Numbered from the stretch's first letter, positions 36,222-47,997 are shown. The stretch: DNA of 64,000 nt from Clusia tigrina (GCA_920105625.2 OV050031.1:4939501-5003500), one strand, 5' to 3'. A program made the numbers and translations. The notes: generated by a model from the sequence alone, not told the origin.

Positions 36222-36404
36222 TTTCGATTGGCCTGCAAAGGCCTATGGTCAATTTACGTTGTCTTATAACGGTTTTTTTTTGGTGGGCGTGAGAGTGTAG
36301 CTTCATTCATACAGATGCGGCAGAAATTGCATGTGATGTCCTCGCTAAAACCAACAGATTTTTAAAAGCGGTGTCAAATTCTTCAGTTGTCCTCAGTTCG
36401 GTTG
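36222..36404 (-). other. leader between primer-binding site and captured frame
   Basis: No open frame. It may contain both the element's own leader and 5' UTR of the captured transcript; the boundary is not visible. It contains a run of nine A on the minus strand near 36275. Confidence 0.45.
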
Positions 36405-36417
36405 GGCAGGATCGCCA
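36405..36417 (-). promoter_or_regulatory. putative tRNA primer-binding site
   Basis: Directly inside the 5' LTR the minus strand reads tggcgatcctgcc. TGG complements the CCA end of a tRNA, and the rest would pair with a tRNA ending ggcaggatcg, which I recall as an arginine tRNA end in flies. The tRNA identity is tentative. Confidence 0.6.
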
Positions 36418-37053
36418 TGTGGTGGTCGTCGTAGAATTGTCGTTTCGCCAGTTAGATCGCTTGTCATCTCTGGCGGTGTCCTTGGTTGATATCTAGATAT
36501 AAGTGAAATGTTAATAAGAAAGTCCTAACGACCCAATATGTTGTGCCAACAGACATTTACCATATTTAATTATAAAGGCTGTATGGTAACCCAGCCAATA
36601 GTTGTGGCAAACTTTCGTTTGCCGAAATGAATCCCTAATTTTTGGAGGCGTGAACGCCGAGCAAAGAAAAGCAATGTGATTTGCTGAGTTCTCTGTCCAA
36701 AATGGAACTATTTTATTTAATAAATCAGCGCTCCTTATATAGCAAAATATTACATCTAATTTTGTACATCTACGCATAATTCTTATTGTTCAATACTTAT
36801 CCTAATACATATTTTAAATATTAACCCATATGCTGCACACATGCATTTGTCTGCAATTGCGTGTGGTCAGCATATTTTTGGGTTCAATGCATTTCTGGCC
36901 TTCACACCAAATGCCCGCTATACATAGCGTCATTTGATCCGCCGCTTTGGCTTGTGCCATGTTTGCATTGTTATCATGTGTTTGTATGTGCGGTACGCTT
37001 GGACGTTAGGCAGTGTAGGTTGAAATGCATTGTAGTGTTTTGGGTACACTACA
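36418..37053 (-). repeat. 5' LTR of the gypsy-type element
   Basis: 636 bp, same sequence as the 3' LTR as far as compared by eye. It would drive transcription leftward through the captured frame and pol. Confidence 0.93.
36735..36741 (-). promoter_or_regulatory. TATA box in the 5' LTR
   Basis: tatataagg on the minus strand, followed within 30 bp by aataaa; a compact LTR promoter and poly-A arrangement. Confidence 0.6.
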
Positions 37054-37058
37054 CGGTT

Positions 37059-37800
37059 TGATGACATCTCATCCCAGATGTCAGCTACTGTAACGGATCG
37101 AGTGTCAGAGCATCATGGGTGTTGTATGAAATGCTATCAACTTATGATCGTGTTGAATTTTTCGTAGTCCATTGTAGACGGTATGACACTAGATAATGAC
37201 AAGTCATCCATGATGTCCGCAACTGCAACTGCAACTGCAAGGATGCTGTATGAAATGCTATCAACTCATGATCGTGATGAATTTTTCGTAGTTCGTTGTA
37301 AACGGTATGGCACCAGTTGATGACATGTCATTCATGACGTCCGCAACTGTAACGGATCAAGTGTCAGAGCATCAAGGATGCTGTATGAAATGCTATCAGG
37401 TCATGATCGTGATGAATTTTTCGTAGTTCGTCGTGGACGGTATGACACCGGTTGATGACATGTCATGTATGATGTCAGCAGCTCCAACGGATCAAGTGTC
37501 AGAGTATCATGGGTGTTGAAAGAAATGCTATCAACTCATGATAGACATGAATTTCTTGGAGTTCGTTGTAGACTGTATGACACCAGTTGATGACATGTCT
37601 AGTATGATGTCTGCAACTACAACGGACTAGATGTCAGAGCATCAGGGATGCTGTTCGAAATGCTATCAACTCATGATCGTGATGAATTTTTTGTAGTTTG
37701 TCGTGTATGGTATGACACCAGCTGATGACATGTCATCCATGACGTCTGCAACTGCAACAAATTAACCGTCAAAGCATTAGCGATGCTGTATGAGGTGTTT
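37059..37800 (+). repeat. 135-bp tandem array, six diverged units
   Basis: Units begin at about 37059, 37191, 37318, 37453, 37588 and 37723. They share gatgacatgtcat near the start, aacggatcaagtgtcagagc, and gaaatgctatcaactcatga. The LTR element sits at its left edge: sequence before the element also matches the tail of a unit. Unit 2 has a local aactgc expansion, and the last unit decays. Confidence 0.9.
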
Positions 37801-38364
37801 TCCAATCATATTATCAAATGTAAACAAATCATAGAGATTATCAGACACCCCTTATAGCATGACTGACATGTCATCTGGAGTAGAGACAACCTTTTACAAT
37901 TTTACCATTTCCATTGTGATAATTTTTTGTTGCTTTAGTACGCAAAGTCGCAACTGAAATCTGTGCTGAATGGCAGTACTATAAATTCCATTTTCTGCTG
38001 GAGTGCCTTTCAGGATACTCATGCTCTCTCGTATGTAGCTCCATTAGTGCCCTCACGGGCCTTCATGCACATTTAAATGCCATTGGCATGTGAAATTTTC
38101 CACTTAGCACCGTCTAATTCGTTGCTCTGGTGACATTAATAGCCGCCGCTGCAGATGCTGCACACTTACACGCACATTAACTGATTAAATGAAGATTAAA
38201 AATATGAAGCACACTTTCGGGCGCAGTCACAGGCTCGCAAGACTGTGCTTGACTTTAATTTGGTATTCATGAATGCAAAAATAATAAATAAGCTGAGCAT
38301 ATTAAAGCGTACTCACGCACACGCGAGCGCTTTTACGCACACATGGAGGCGGTGACGTGTCGGG
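37801..38364. other. gene-free stretch
   Basis: No gene recognised; ordinary AT-rich sequence with one more gacatgtcatc palindrome at about 37868. Confidence 0.5.
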
Positions 38365-38465
38365 TGGATGAGTGTGTAACGTGTGTATGAGAGTGTACCG
38401 TATGTATGAGTGTGTTAGGTGTATATGAGAGTGTAACGTGTGTGTGTGTATAATGTGTGACTGTG
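38365..38465 (+). repeat. GT-rich minisatellite
   Basis: Irregular units of gtgtaacgtgtgtatgagag type, about 22 bp. Confidence 0.75.
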
Positions 38466-39673
38466 TTCAGGCGGTCGCACTGGAAAACGTGTTCATAATT
38501 TTTGCTCATTAAAAAGGCATCAAATTCAGTTTTAAACGTTTACCACTCGCTTTGCCAGATGCTTAGATGTGATTTATTTTCGCTTAGCATTCATTTCGTT
38601 TGAATTACATACGCATTCAGCGAGAAGAACAAGGCATGATGTTCTCAAGCACGAGTATCCTTGTATATAAAAGTATTCTGTGCATGCATGGGGATGGGAG
38701 ACACATGCAACAGGCTTGAATAGGTGCCAACTTGGTGAACACTTCGAGTTATCGTAATCGAATCAGCCACATGTCAATGACTCACACCCATATTCGAGGC
38801 AAATGTGACAGCACCGCTGTGGATCTGCTTTGCTGCTGCTTCCTTTTTTGGCAGTGTTTCAATTCAGTGAAGAAGATTCAAATCAATGCTTGGAAAGGCC
38901 AAAACCCATTAAGATAGCAACTCCATAAGTGTCTGGGAATCTGCGTAAATCTCTGAGAATTATATGAGTTATGATTTTTTTATTTGTGTGGTGAAAATTT
39001 ATAACATACAAAATTATTAGTTATATAATAAATATTAATTCCTTATGTAAGGTTAAAGAGGCAACAGAGGAAGCATTTTAGAAATCATGGCTGGAATGAC
39101 TCATTCTTCCGAGCCAAGGAGTGAGATGCCATGTAACAGGAAATTCACGGCTTTCTAATCCCTCACCTGAAATTTTGTTCAGCTTTAGTTGAGATGTTCA
39201 AATAAGAAGCGTCTGCAGGAAGGTTTATATTTTGCACATAAATCTAAAGTATGTTGGGGTGCTCTCGAAAGACGCGAAAATGTAGAAGAAGCGGTAACTG
39301 ATTGAACATGAGTTCAGTTCAGAATTGATAGCAGCAGCGATAATACTGATTTAATGTAGACAAGTGATGTTTGTGAATCTGTTGTGGTGAATTAAACTTC
39401 TGAACTGTTGCTTAAGTGAAATAACTACTTTAATTATTTTGCCCATTGCTAGGCACAATCCACTGATCGAACTAATAGCAAGAAATGAATTCTCGTAACA
39501 ATAGCTGCCCTGCACCCTACCAGGCTGGAGACAAATTGAGTTAATACCATTCAAGAGTAACGACGTCCACTCCATTTTTGATTCATAGCTCAGAGTTTTC
39601 TGATATTAGGAGGGAATATATGATCCATGACTGACAAAGAACGTCGCATATGGCATTTTAAATAGACTCACAG
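38466..39673. other. gene-free stretch
   Basis: No gene, RNA or repeat recognised. Confidence 0.5.
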
Positions 39674-40030
39674 GTTCATTTCAGTCCAATGGGTAGTCAT
39701 TTCAGTCCGATGGGTAGTTCATTTGAGTCCGATGGTTTTTTTTTGTTTTTTTTGTTTTTTTTTTTTTTTTTTTACGAGGTGTAAAGCAGTCAAAAACCCT
39801 TGTAGTGTGGGGCCTTAACCCACTAAAATCACCCCGATGTCCGGACGGATTATCCTCTCGGGACCTCACCGTTAGGTAATACGTCGAGAGGCCGTTACGA
39901 GCGTTGAGTCGGATGGGTAGTCATTTCAGTCCAATGGGTAGTCATTTCAGTCCGATGGGTAGTTCATTTGAGTCCGATGGGTAGTTATTTCAGTCCAATG
40001 GGTAGTCATTTCAGTCCGATGGGTAGTCTT
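39674..40030 (+). repeat. minisatellite of 21-22 bp, split by a retroposon
   Basis: Units read catttcagtccgatgggtag with tcagtccaatg and ttgagtccg variants. Three units precede and about six follow an inserted 168-bp element. Confidence 0.9.
39736..39903 (-). mobile_element. short poly-A retroposon, copy A
   Basis: Plus-strand poly-T of about 35 bp with two G interruptions starts the element, so its poly-A tail lies on the minus strand. The flanks ttgagtccgatgg (39723-39735) and ttgagtcggatgg (39904-39916) form a 13-bp duplication with one mismatch, though the minisatellite context could also supply this. The body (gtcaaaaaccc, cgggacctcaccgttaggta, cgtcgagaggccgt) is homologous to copy B at 29.9 kb. 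It extends about 10 bp further at the 5' end than copy B, as expected for variable 5' truncation. Confidence 0.75.
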
Positions 40031-40094
40031 GAGGAAGGTTGCCTTAGTGCAAAGTATTGTGTTATCATTGGATCTCAGGCGGTGCCTTATCTCG

Positions 40095-40240
40095 CCCGAC
40101 CGTCTTGTACTGTTAGTCAGATCCACTGTTAAGTAAGACATGAGGCAGTGAGTTCAAATCCTGCCCAAGACATCGCCGCAAAATGCTTCTTTGTATGTAT
40201 TTCCTTTTCGAGACGAAAGTCTTAATTTCTAGCACCCTTT
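40095..40240 (+). mobile_element. tRNA-derived SINE, copy 3 (diverged head)
   Basis: A B-box-like gagttcaaatcc (40150-40161) is followed by tgccc, aaaatgcttctttgtatg and cgagacgaaagtct, matching the body of the copy at 47.8 kb. The A-box side is poorly conserved. Confidence 0.5.
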
Positions 40241-40929
40241 ATAATGATAAGAACAATTAAGTCACCCACTTTATAGTTTTCCAAATTCTCTTCCCTTTCA
40301 GGAACACTCACCCACTATTTCTATGGTCGTTTACTCAATTTATGAGAGCTTAGTGCACGCGCCATTGTCCCTATTTCAGCAATGAGTCTGTCGCTTTACT
40401 GCTCCGCTCCTGCTGCTGTTGGAAGCACTTCTCTGTTTAAATGTCTCAAAGCCTCTGCAAACTAATTAACCAAACTCATTAAGGACACCACACTTCCTAC
40501 AGTTTTAGAGAGAATAAAAATACCAAGTTTGCATTTCAGAAATTGTCCGTGTTAAATATTCCAGAAAGTTGGTTTTGAGTGGAACAGTTTTAGTCAGAAA
40601 TTCGTGGGGGGACACAGTTGACAATGTTAAGTTTAATTACCAGTAATTTACTTAAATAAGTAACGGCTTCGCAAGGACTTTCTTTATGTTAGGAAAATCT
40701 GAGGAAGTAGTGTTGGGGAGTCCTGAAATGTGTACAAAAATTTCAAGTGGGGTAGAAAAGTGAACATTTGTTCAAATATCTGGGGGTGGTCGGGAGGTTT
40801 ATCGTCCAGTAGTATCTAAAGACATCAGACTAATTGTAAGACAGTCTCCACTTTGCGGTCAGTGTCGTCTGGAATTATAAATAATTATTAATTATTTGAT
40901 GACCTATAAAGACAATGGTGAGAGGGTTT
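40241..40929. other. gene-free stretch
   Basis: Nothing recognised. Confidence 0.5.
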
Positions 40930-41935
40930 AGAAGAGCCAGTGCCTCATATATACTGAACATTGGACCCTGCAATGTCTCACTTTGCTGGGTTCCCGGACA
41001 TAGCAATATGGAAGGGAATGAATCAGCGGACCAGAAGTCAATGCAATAGAGAAAGCGGCCAGGCAGATACAAATTAGTCAATTCGACCCTCGAATATCAC
41101 CATCTGTGTGAATAGTGAGGCGGCGCTTAAGGCAATATAATCCAAGACAGTTAAATCGAAGTTAGTAATGAAATGTCGTACCTCACTACTGAACATTGGA
41201 CCCCACATGGTCTGACTTTGCTGGGCCGGACATAGCAATATAGAAGGGAATGAGTGGACGAGATGGCCGAAGGGACTCTGAAATGGACATTAACGAAGCA
41301 GATACCTCAACACAAATCCCGATATGTGAACTGTTTAGGAGCATAAGATTAGGAGCATAGATGAAGTCTTTATTGCGGTAACAAACAACTTATGGACTAA
41401 TCCTGACCACTGTGAAGTCTCACGGGCCTTATGGCCTAGGTTAGACATGAAGAGAACGAAGGTTCCCTTAGGGCTCAACAAACCTGCAGTAATGGTTCTT
41501 TATGGGGGTCATTACCGGGCATTGTGCTATCGCAGCAATGTTTCAACATTGGCGTATTCCGTCGAGTGGGCTATGCAGGAGTTGCCATGATGAAGAGGAG
41601 ATAGAATCGACTCATCCCTTTTTATGTCAAAACTACAGTTGCAGCAACTTCAATGTTTGGGGTCGCGCTTCTTCAAAAGCTTGACAGAGATAACGAAGGT
41701 GAAATTATCGGATCTCCTCACTTTCATCTGGAAAACCAAATGGTTTAATAGGGATGGTACTTCCAATGTATGCGCACTATTATTAACCGAGGTCGCCAGC
41801 CATTTTACCTACCTACCAATGTAGACAGAAGTCGAGGGTAAGGACGGGTATGCCTCCTCCTGCATTTCTGAAGGCAGTTACAATGGATGTGTACCGTATT
41901 CGCGCACGCCTTCACAACCTAACCTAACCTACTCG
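40930..41935 (+). pseudogene. LINE RNase H to C-terminus, with internal duplication and CCTAACC tail
   Basis: Two copies of the last RNase H motif occur: CWVPGHSNMEGNESAD near 40990 and a decayed CWAGHSNIEGNE near 41225. The second is preceded by NSEAALKAI, a changed DSQAALKAL motif. Further on GVITGHCAIAAMFQHW and GLCRSCHDEEEIESTHPFLC give the linker and the CxxC...H...C domain, then LTEITKVKLSDLLTFIWKT. The 3' UTR ends in acaacctaacctaacctact. Many frame breaks. The doubled RNase H motif suggests two nested fragments or an internal duplication. Confidence 0.7.
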
Positions 41936-44900
41936 TAGAATGCTGAGTAGTTTCTACTCTGATTGACTAGCTTCTGGGGTACCGCGGACTTGTGTGTTAT
42001 AGTATGGTTTCTGTCTGAAGAGATTATCATAAAGATTTCCATACATTTTATGTTATAAGGTAGAATTTAAACTATGGTTATCCAGCCACGGCTGATGCTA
42101 ATGCTCGATGTTAAAAGATCTTCAAATTTCAAATCGCAAAAGTTTGGTCAAATAGTTCATTCATATTGGTGATACTGGGGTCTACAATAGGTCCTACTAG
42201 CTCCGCCTTTTCGGTTGCAAATCTTATTGAGAGCACACATAAGAGCATACATATATTTTACATGCTTTTTCTACCTAAAAGTTGTCGAGGGATGTCGTCT
42301 AATGCTTCTTTACTTCATACTGGATTCTTTGGACTTGATACTGGGGTCTACAGCTCCGGCTTCTCGGTTGTGAATCTTATTAAGAGCACACTCTCTACAT
42401 ATTTTTTGAATGCCGAAGGATATCGACTAATGCTTCTTTACATCCCTTTTTTCTATTTGTTACCGAAGGACATTTGTCTTACATCCAAGAGCAATCATTA
42501 TTTATAATAATAATACTAGTTAGCAATGGAAATGCCTGTCTTCTTGCCAAATACGAGTATAAGGCTTATATGGCTAGTAGTGAATATAAGGCTTATATGC
42601 AACTATATTTCAAAAGGGGTTGGAATTTAGTCGCCTTGCCAAATTGAGTTTGACAATTGTATTTATGACTTTAGCACAGAACCACAATTTGTTACTTCAG
42701 TGAATTCTGTCTGTGTGTTTGGCAGGATTTTAAAGCTATTGCCATGGGGACACAACCACCACTTTAAGCAATCACAAAGTTATGATAAATGAAATTTAAA
42801 GAGAACACACTCGTTTGGTAATGCGAGTGGCAATCATACAAAATGCCTGTTGAATTGTAGTTGCTGTTCGATAAGCATGTGATGTCAGAGGAAACCCATC
42901 CATCACTGTCAGTGCAGCACACCTTGGCAATACAAAAGTACATTTGTGTGTTTTGTTCCAGAAATTGACGCACCGCTTCAGCATTTGTCCTTTGGTTGAC
43001 TCAACTTATGTATACGCTTTAAGAGTGTGAGATGTCAACTTTGCAAATGACTTCTTCAAACAGCGTCTCGGTCGTGGCTGCATTATGGAAACTAAATGAA
43101 AAGAAATTTGTACGCACCACATTAAGAAACCTTCAATGAACTGTATCTCTTAATGACGACTTATTTCGAAGAAGCCTTTAATCGTTTCGATACACATCAA
43201 AACACAATCTAGCAATCATTAACAATTGTACGAGTATCTGCTTTGAACTTCAGCAACATCATTGGTAACCTTGTTCCACTTTTTCATTGAAGAATTTGAA
43301 GTAAACCAAATAAATTAAACTGAATATAGTAAAGGAAGCCATATGGCAAAGCACTTAAAGGGGAATTACAAAAATAGAAGTTGGAGATATTGGAATAGTC
43401 GAAGAATACTCGATTTAAAAGAGAATTTATTTACTAAATTTAGCTTACTTTCTACTGAATTGGAGCACCACAAAACTGACAGTTTACTGAACCAACTGAG
43501 CACAAATTTGCCGCAACAACTTTAATATGCAGCACCGTAGTCAGCAATAGAAGCTGAGTTCACGAACACACAAGACAGAAACCAGCAAAACAATTCACAC
43601 GGTCGAATGCTAATTGACCACAGAAGATATAAACACATTATTAGCTTGGATGACCGAGCAAAACCACAACAGACCAAACTAACAAAACAGAACAACATAA
43701 AACAAATGGAATTAATTGCATTAGGAGAATTGTGACACGAAGCAGAGATTTCGATGAGGAAAAACAAACGAGAATATTGCTTAATATGCCATGCTGATGA
43801 TGCTGAAGTTGATTTAATTACCAACGAAGATTAATGGTGCCAAAAGATTTGATTCAAATTGGAGTGATGAAATATGGATGATGGCGATTGTTGACAACAA
43901 TGATTGATACGCCATCGTAACGAGAATTCTGATTGAAAGTGGCAACAACAATTTGTTCGCCTTCACGGAACAAGGACAATAATTGGTTGTCATAATAATG
44001 TTGACCAATTTCATAAGAAGATTTCACAAATATATTTAACCAATTTGTTCAATTGGACAGTTTTTTATATATAGAAAAACAATTACTATTTAGAGTTTGT
44101 TGTACAATGGTCTCAGTTGCTAAATGAGTGGCTAAGTGAAGGAAAATACTAGAAAATTCAAAAGAAGTACCTAGGTAAAACTTGTATTGTATTGGTGTAG
44201 AGCTCAGTTAGACACAGAGAGCCATTGACACTGAATTCCACAGCGGTCCAAACGTGAGGACTCTCTGAGACTACTCCCAGAGCAACTTTTGAACATAAGT
44301 TAGACCCGTGTAAGATACAGTTATGGGCGACCTTCATTAAGATGGCTGTGTGGCAAGCTGCAGATTCCAACGATTTCTGGAAAAGGAATTCAGAGATACC
44401 AGAAGTGAGGACTCTATGAAACCACTCCCTGGAGAAGTTTTCGTTATAACTTGGAGAATCAGGAGAATGGCAATACTTTCATTAAGGTGAAAGTCCTGTA
44501 TTACATGGTGAATAATCCAACAATTCAATCCAAAGGAAGTCGGGAATTAGCCACAAAGCATAAACAATTTGACTTCATTAGACAGATGCTTGTGTTACTA
44601 TTTCAATTATTCGTACGAGTATACAAATCAAGAACAATTGGAGAGCATAAATCAAGTCAAGAACAATTGGAGACCTCAAGGAGCATATTGTACTCAAGAA
44701 GAATATCGTACTTATAGTTGGTGACTTCCTCTGTTAACCCATGAAGCCGTAGATGCCATTCTACAGAGTGTTTCTCCACAGATAATGACAAGAAATGTGC
44801 GTCAATGATATTTTGGAGGTAAAGGGAAATTCTACAAAAATCTCACGTACAACTGGGATTAGTCTAGTTTAAGGATAATCACTCTGAAGCACTCTGGCTA

Positions 44901-44939
44901 CTTTCGAAATGGTTTTAGTTGTTTGGTTCCGTTGTGATA
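41936..44939. other. gene-free stretch with two tandem duplications
   Basis: A segment of about 150 bp (ctccgccttttcggttg / ctccggcttctcggttg) is duplicated at about 42168-42460, and another at about 44215-44440 (gaggactct). The 43.5-44.0 kb part has an even base composition but no coding pattern I can identify. Confidence 0.5.
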
Positions 44940-45305
44940 CAGCTATTTTGGTTCAGTTTTAATAATAATAATATTGAAGGCTCCACCGACCTTTATAGCC
45001 AGATCCAGAGGTGTATGAAGGCGAGAATTTGGCTATCGTGCATTGGACCAACGGTTTACCCAGTGTTTTCAAGCTTCTTCTAGTTAGAGCCGGGCAGGTA
45101 CAGAGGAAATGTTCTACGGCATCTCCTTCCACCTGGTTTCCGTAGCTACGGCAGCTGATATTGAACGTTATGCCCATTTTTGCCACCCTTTTATGCCCAT
45201 TTTTGCCACCCATTTATGCCCATTTTTGCCGCTAATAGGGCCAGTGGCCTGTGATAACTGCGGTAAGCATACCTGCAACACGGCGATCTCTGCTAACTAA
45301 TTTTA
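44940..45305 (-). pseudogene. LINE ORF2 C-terminus with AAT-repeat tail
   Basis: The minus strand reads TAVITGHW, then after a repeated segment MGITFNISCRSYG, AVEHFLCTCPALTRRSLKTL, and ends near a tail of att triplets (plus-strand aataataata at 44960). This is the LTGHC linker and zinc C-terminus of a Jockey/R1-type ORF2. The repeated GGKNGHK/VAKNG segment comes from a minisatellite that expanded within the coding part. Confidence 0.7.
45166..45233 (+). repeat. minisatellite inside the LINE fragment, three units
   Basis: tatgcccatttttgccaccc repeated three times, about 21 bp per unit. Confidence 0.85.
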
Positions 45306-47030
45306 TGAATTTGTTTTTGTTGTAATCCGCCCAAAGTACTCTCCTGGTAACAGTATTTACATACAATTTTTTCCATTTACATCTTCAGTGGAATTTTTGT
45401 GAAACTTGGCGAACAATTTGCATCACTAAATTCGACACTTTCAATTACATCCTTGAAAGTTAGGAGTCACCATGCTGCTGGCAAGAGTCCACAAAGTCTG
45501 CAGACGCATATTTTAATTTTATCCCATTGCAGTGAATCTCCTCTACATCATTTATTTACTCTCCCTCTTTTATTTTAATATGTCAAGTTCAATCCTCATC
45601 CTTGTTTCAAGCATCCTTGTGTTTTCCATTAAGCTGAGTGGCTGACAAAAGTATCCTTTCGTAGTGGGTCAAAATGCGGAAACATTCGGATTCATTAGTA
45701 TTGGAGCTTCCCCAAACTTTAAAGAGACAACCCCGAAACCTAAAGTAATAAATCAAATTCGCACTTGCAACTTGTCGACAGTTTGTTGCCTTTATAAACC
45801 CTTTATAATCAAATTATTTTTAATTAGTTATTTGCTATTGCATCATTAATTACGCAAGTTTTTTGAGACTTTCGCTTCCAAGAATGCCTGCTCTTAACAC
45901 AGATTCCAAGACCTTTGAACAAAAGAAAAATGTGTGCAGCAGAAGCAGAGGAAAATGAACATTGTGACTTCAGAACCAAAAGGCAAGATTTGAGAATTCC
46001 ATTCTGAAAAAAATTAACTTTGTCACAAAATTTAAAAAAGGCGTTCAATGAATTCAACTGGAATGTAGGAGTGAAAAAGCTGCCGGAAAATCATGAAAAT
46101 TCATTTACTACACCACAGCAACTAAAATCACTCACGCACTGACGGAATGCCTTCTCTACTACGAAACCAAATTTCCGCGTAATTTTGAATAGCCAAAATC
46201 AAAATCAAAACCTAAACAATTCAGAGTAAATCCGTGGTGCTCATTAAATATGCAATTCTGCGATTGCTCCCATACCCGATTGTCAGTTATTAGCGTTGAA
46301 TCTGAACCACTTTTTGAATGGAACAGCGGCTCATCACCACAATCTCTGCAAATTTGTGCGAATTAAAAATAGAACAGTTGATCAAATGCATTAAATGCAC
46401 ATGAAATTGTGTGGTACGAGGAGATAATTTGAAATGAATACGCGTTAATTCGGAAATTCTGCAATCAAAGCCGACCACTGTAATCAATTCCTAATGTGGT
46501 GACAACCAATCCAACCAATAAACAGAATAATGGAATTAAAAATAATTAAAAATTTGTCAAAAACCGAAATTACTTTAATAATCATTTAATACAGCATTTT
46601 ATTCACATTGAAAATTAGATGAATACATTAGAAAGCAGGACAGTAACTAAAATTCAATAAAAGATAAAGAAACATGGTTTAGTGATGAAGAAAATTCTCC
46701 GTTTATGAAGTTGATGAAGTTTTCGGTAAATACTCTGTTATGGAGGAATAGTGTTCGGAAAAAAATCGTTTTTCTTTTTGAATGAATAAAACCGTCCGGT
46801 CAGTGTGCTTAAGTCATGTTGTGATACAGTTTGAGGGAACTTTCTCATAATGATGGTATTTTCTGGCTTCAAATATATTTGTCACTATAAAATGAATTAG
46901 TCTGGAATTCAGTGATGGTAGGTTACAATGATGAGCATGTATGTTAGCTCTTTTTTCTCTTACTATTTTGCTTCGAAAAGCACACCCATATATAATAAAA
47001 TCTTTCTTAAAGCTTCATAAATTAAAACTA
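45306..47030. other. gene-free stretch
   Basis: AT-rich; no gene recognised. Confidence 0.5.
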
Positions 47031-47110
47031 CTCATAACTATTTACTTATTATACCTATTTACTTATCATAACTATTTAGTTATTATGCTCATAACTATTT
47101 ACTTATTATT
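47031..47110 (+). repeat. irregular AT-rich tandem repeat
   Basis: cataactatttacttattat-type units, four to five copies with indels. Confidence 0.75.
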
Positions 47111-47797
47111 CTGGTCACAAATTGCTCATAAGTAATTTATGTCTTGCTATTCATTCTTTAATATGCTGGTAAATACCAAAGTAAAGATCTTCCTTTCCCT
47201 TGTGAAGCCATCAAAACATTTTTACGAGACTTGGTGTCCTACACAAATATTTGAAGGCATTGTTTACAGTTTAACGCCACGAATATTTCGATACCCTGAC
47301 ACTTTAAGTATCTGCTTTTATGCGTTCGCATTGATTTTCACCTTTATTAAAGTAATTCGATGGTGATGAATCAGTACACAATTGCCAAGAGCTCTTCGCA
47401 ACATTGTTGCGGGTCTAACTTGCGGCATTGTTGCTTTTCTCAATAGCAACATTTTTAGCAATTGTGCTGTAAATAATGTTGATAATAGCCCTTGCAGCAT
47501 GTTGTAGATTTGTTTCTGTCAACATTTGTATATTCAGCTTCAGTGGCAGATTGCAGCTGCGCTCAGTTAATCATACAAAGATGCAACTGGCTTAAACAAG
47601 CAACATGTTTGCCTTTCCACTGGTGACTGAATTTATACATCCCCATATGCATATGAACGTTTTGTTTCCATAGCAGTGTTCTAATGCTCATCTCAAGACG
47701 GCATTTATAGACTACAAATAGAGACTTCAATAAAGAAAGATGTCGATAGTCTGTCACACGACAGATATTCTTTTTTATATAAATTAAAATATAAATA
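47111..47797. other. gene-free stretch
   Basis: Nothing recognised. Confidence 0.5.
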
Positions 47798-47962
47798 GCC
47801 GGCTCCCGTGGTCTGGTAGTTTGCATGTTAGACTCACACTACGGGGGTTGTTGATCCGAATCCTGCCACTGGCAATGGTCTGAAAATGCTTCTTTCTAAA
47901 TCTGTTTCGTTTCGAGTCGAAAGCTTCAGTTGCTAATACTCATTTCCCCAACTCCTTACAGA
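47798..47962 (+). mobile_element. tRNA-derived SINE, copy 2
   Basis: A-box-like tggtctggtagt (47809-47820), B-box-like gatccgaatcc (47853-47863), spacing 44 bp. The body tgcttctttctaaatctg, cgtttcgagtcgaaagctt and cagttgctaatactc aligns with the copies at 5.7 and 40.1 kb. Confidence 0.6.
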
Positions 47963-47997
47963 AGTTTTTTTATATGCATATATTATGGTTCAAGGTA

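Larger units (their letters stand above)
31732..37053 (-). mobile_element. Ty3/gypsy LTR retrotransposon carrying a host-derived gene fragment
   Basis: Two 636-bp LTRs begin TGTGG and end CTACA on the plus strand, and the 4-bp duplication cggt flanks them (31728-31731 and 37054-37057). Coding parts read on the minus strand, so the 5' LTR is the one at 36418-37053. Order 5' to 3': LTR, primer-binding site, leader, an 81-codon PPP1R14-like frame, about 0.9 kb of very AT-rich non-coding DNA, a truncated reverse transcriptase, RNase H and integrase, LTR. No gag, protease or env is seen. At 5.3 kb it is shorter than typical autonomous gypsy elements. pol is broken, yet the LTRs look identical, so it probably moved recently by using proteins made by another copy. 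Confidence 0.92.

Noticed and set aside
39674..40030. Regular short repeats that look like a CRISPR array
   Set aside because: Units are contiguous without unique spacers, and the DNA is eukaryotic.
43343..44014. Decayed gag or other retroelement coding region
   Set aside because: Base composition looked coding-like, but no frame gave a recognisable motif on either strand.
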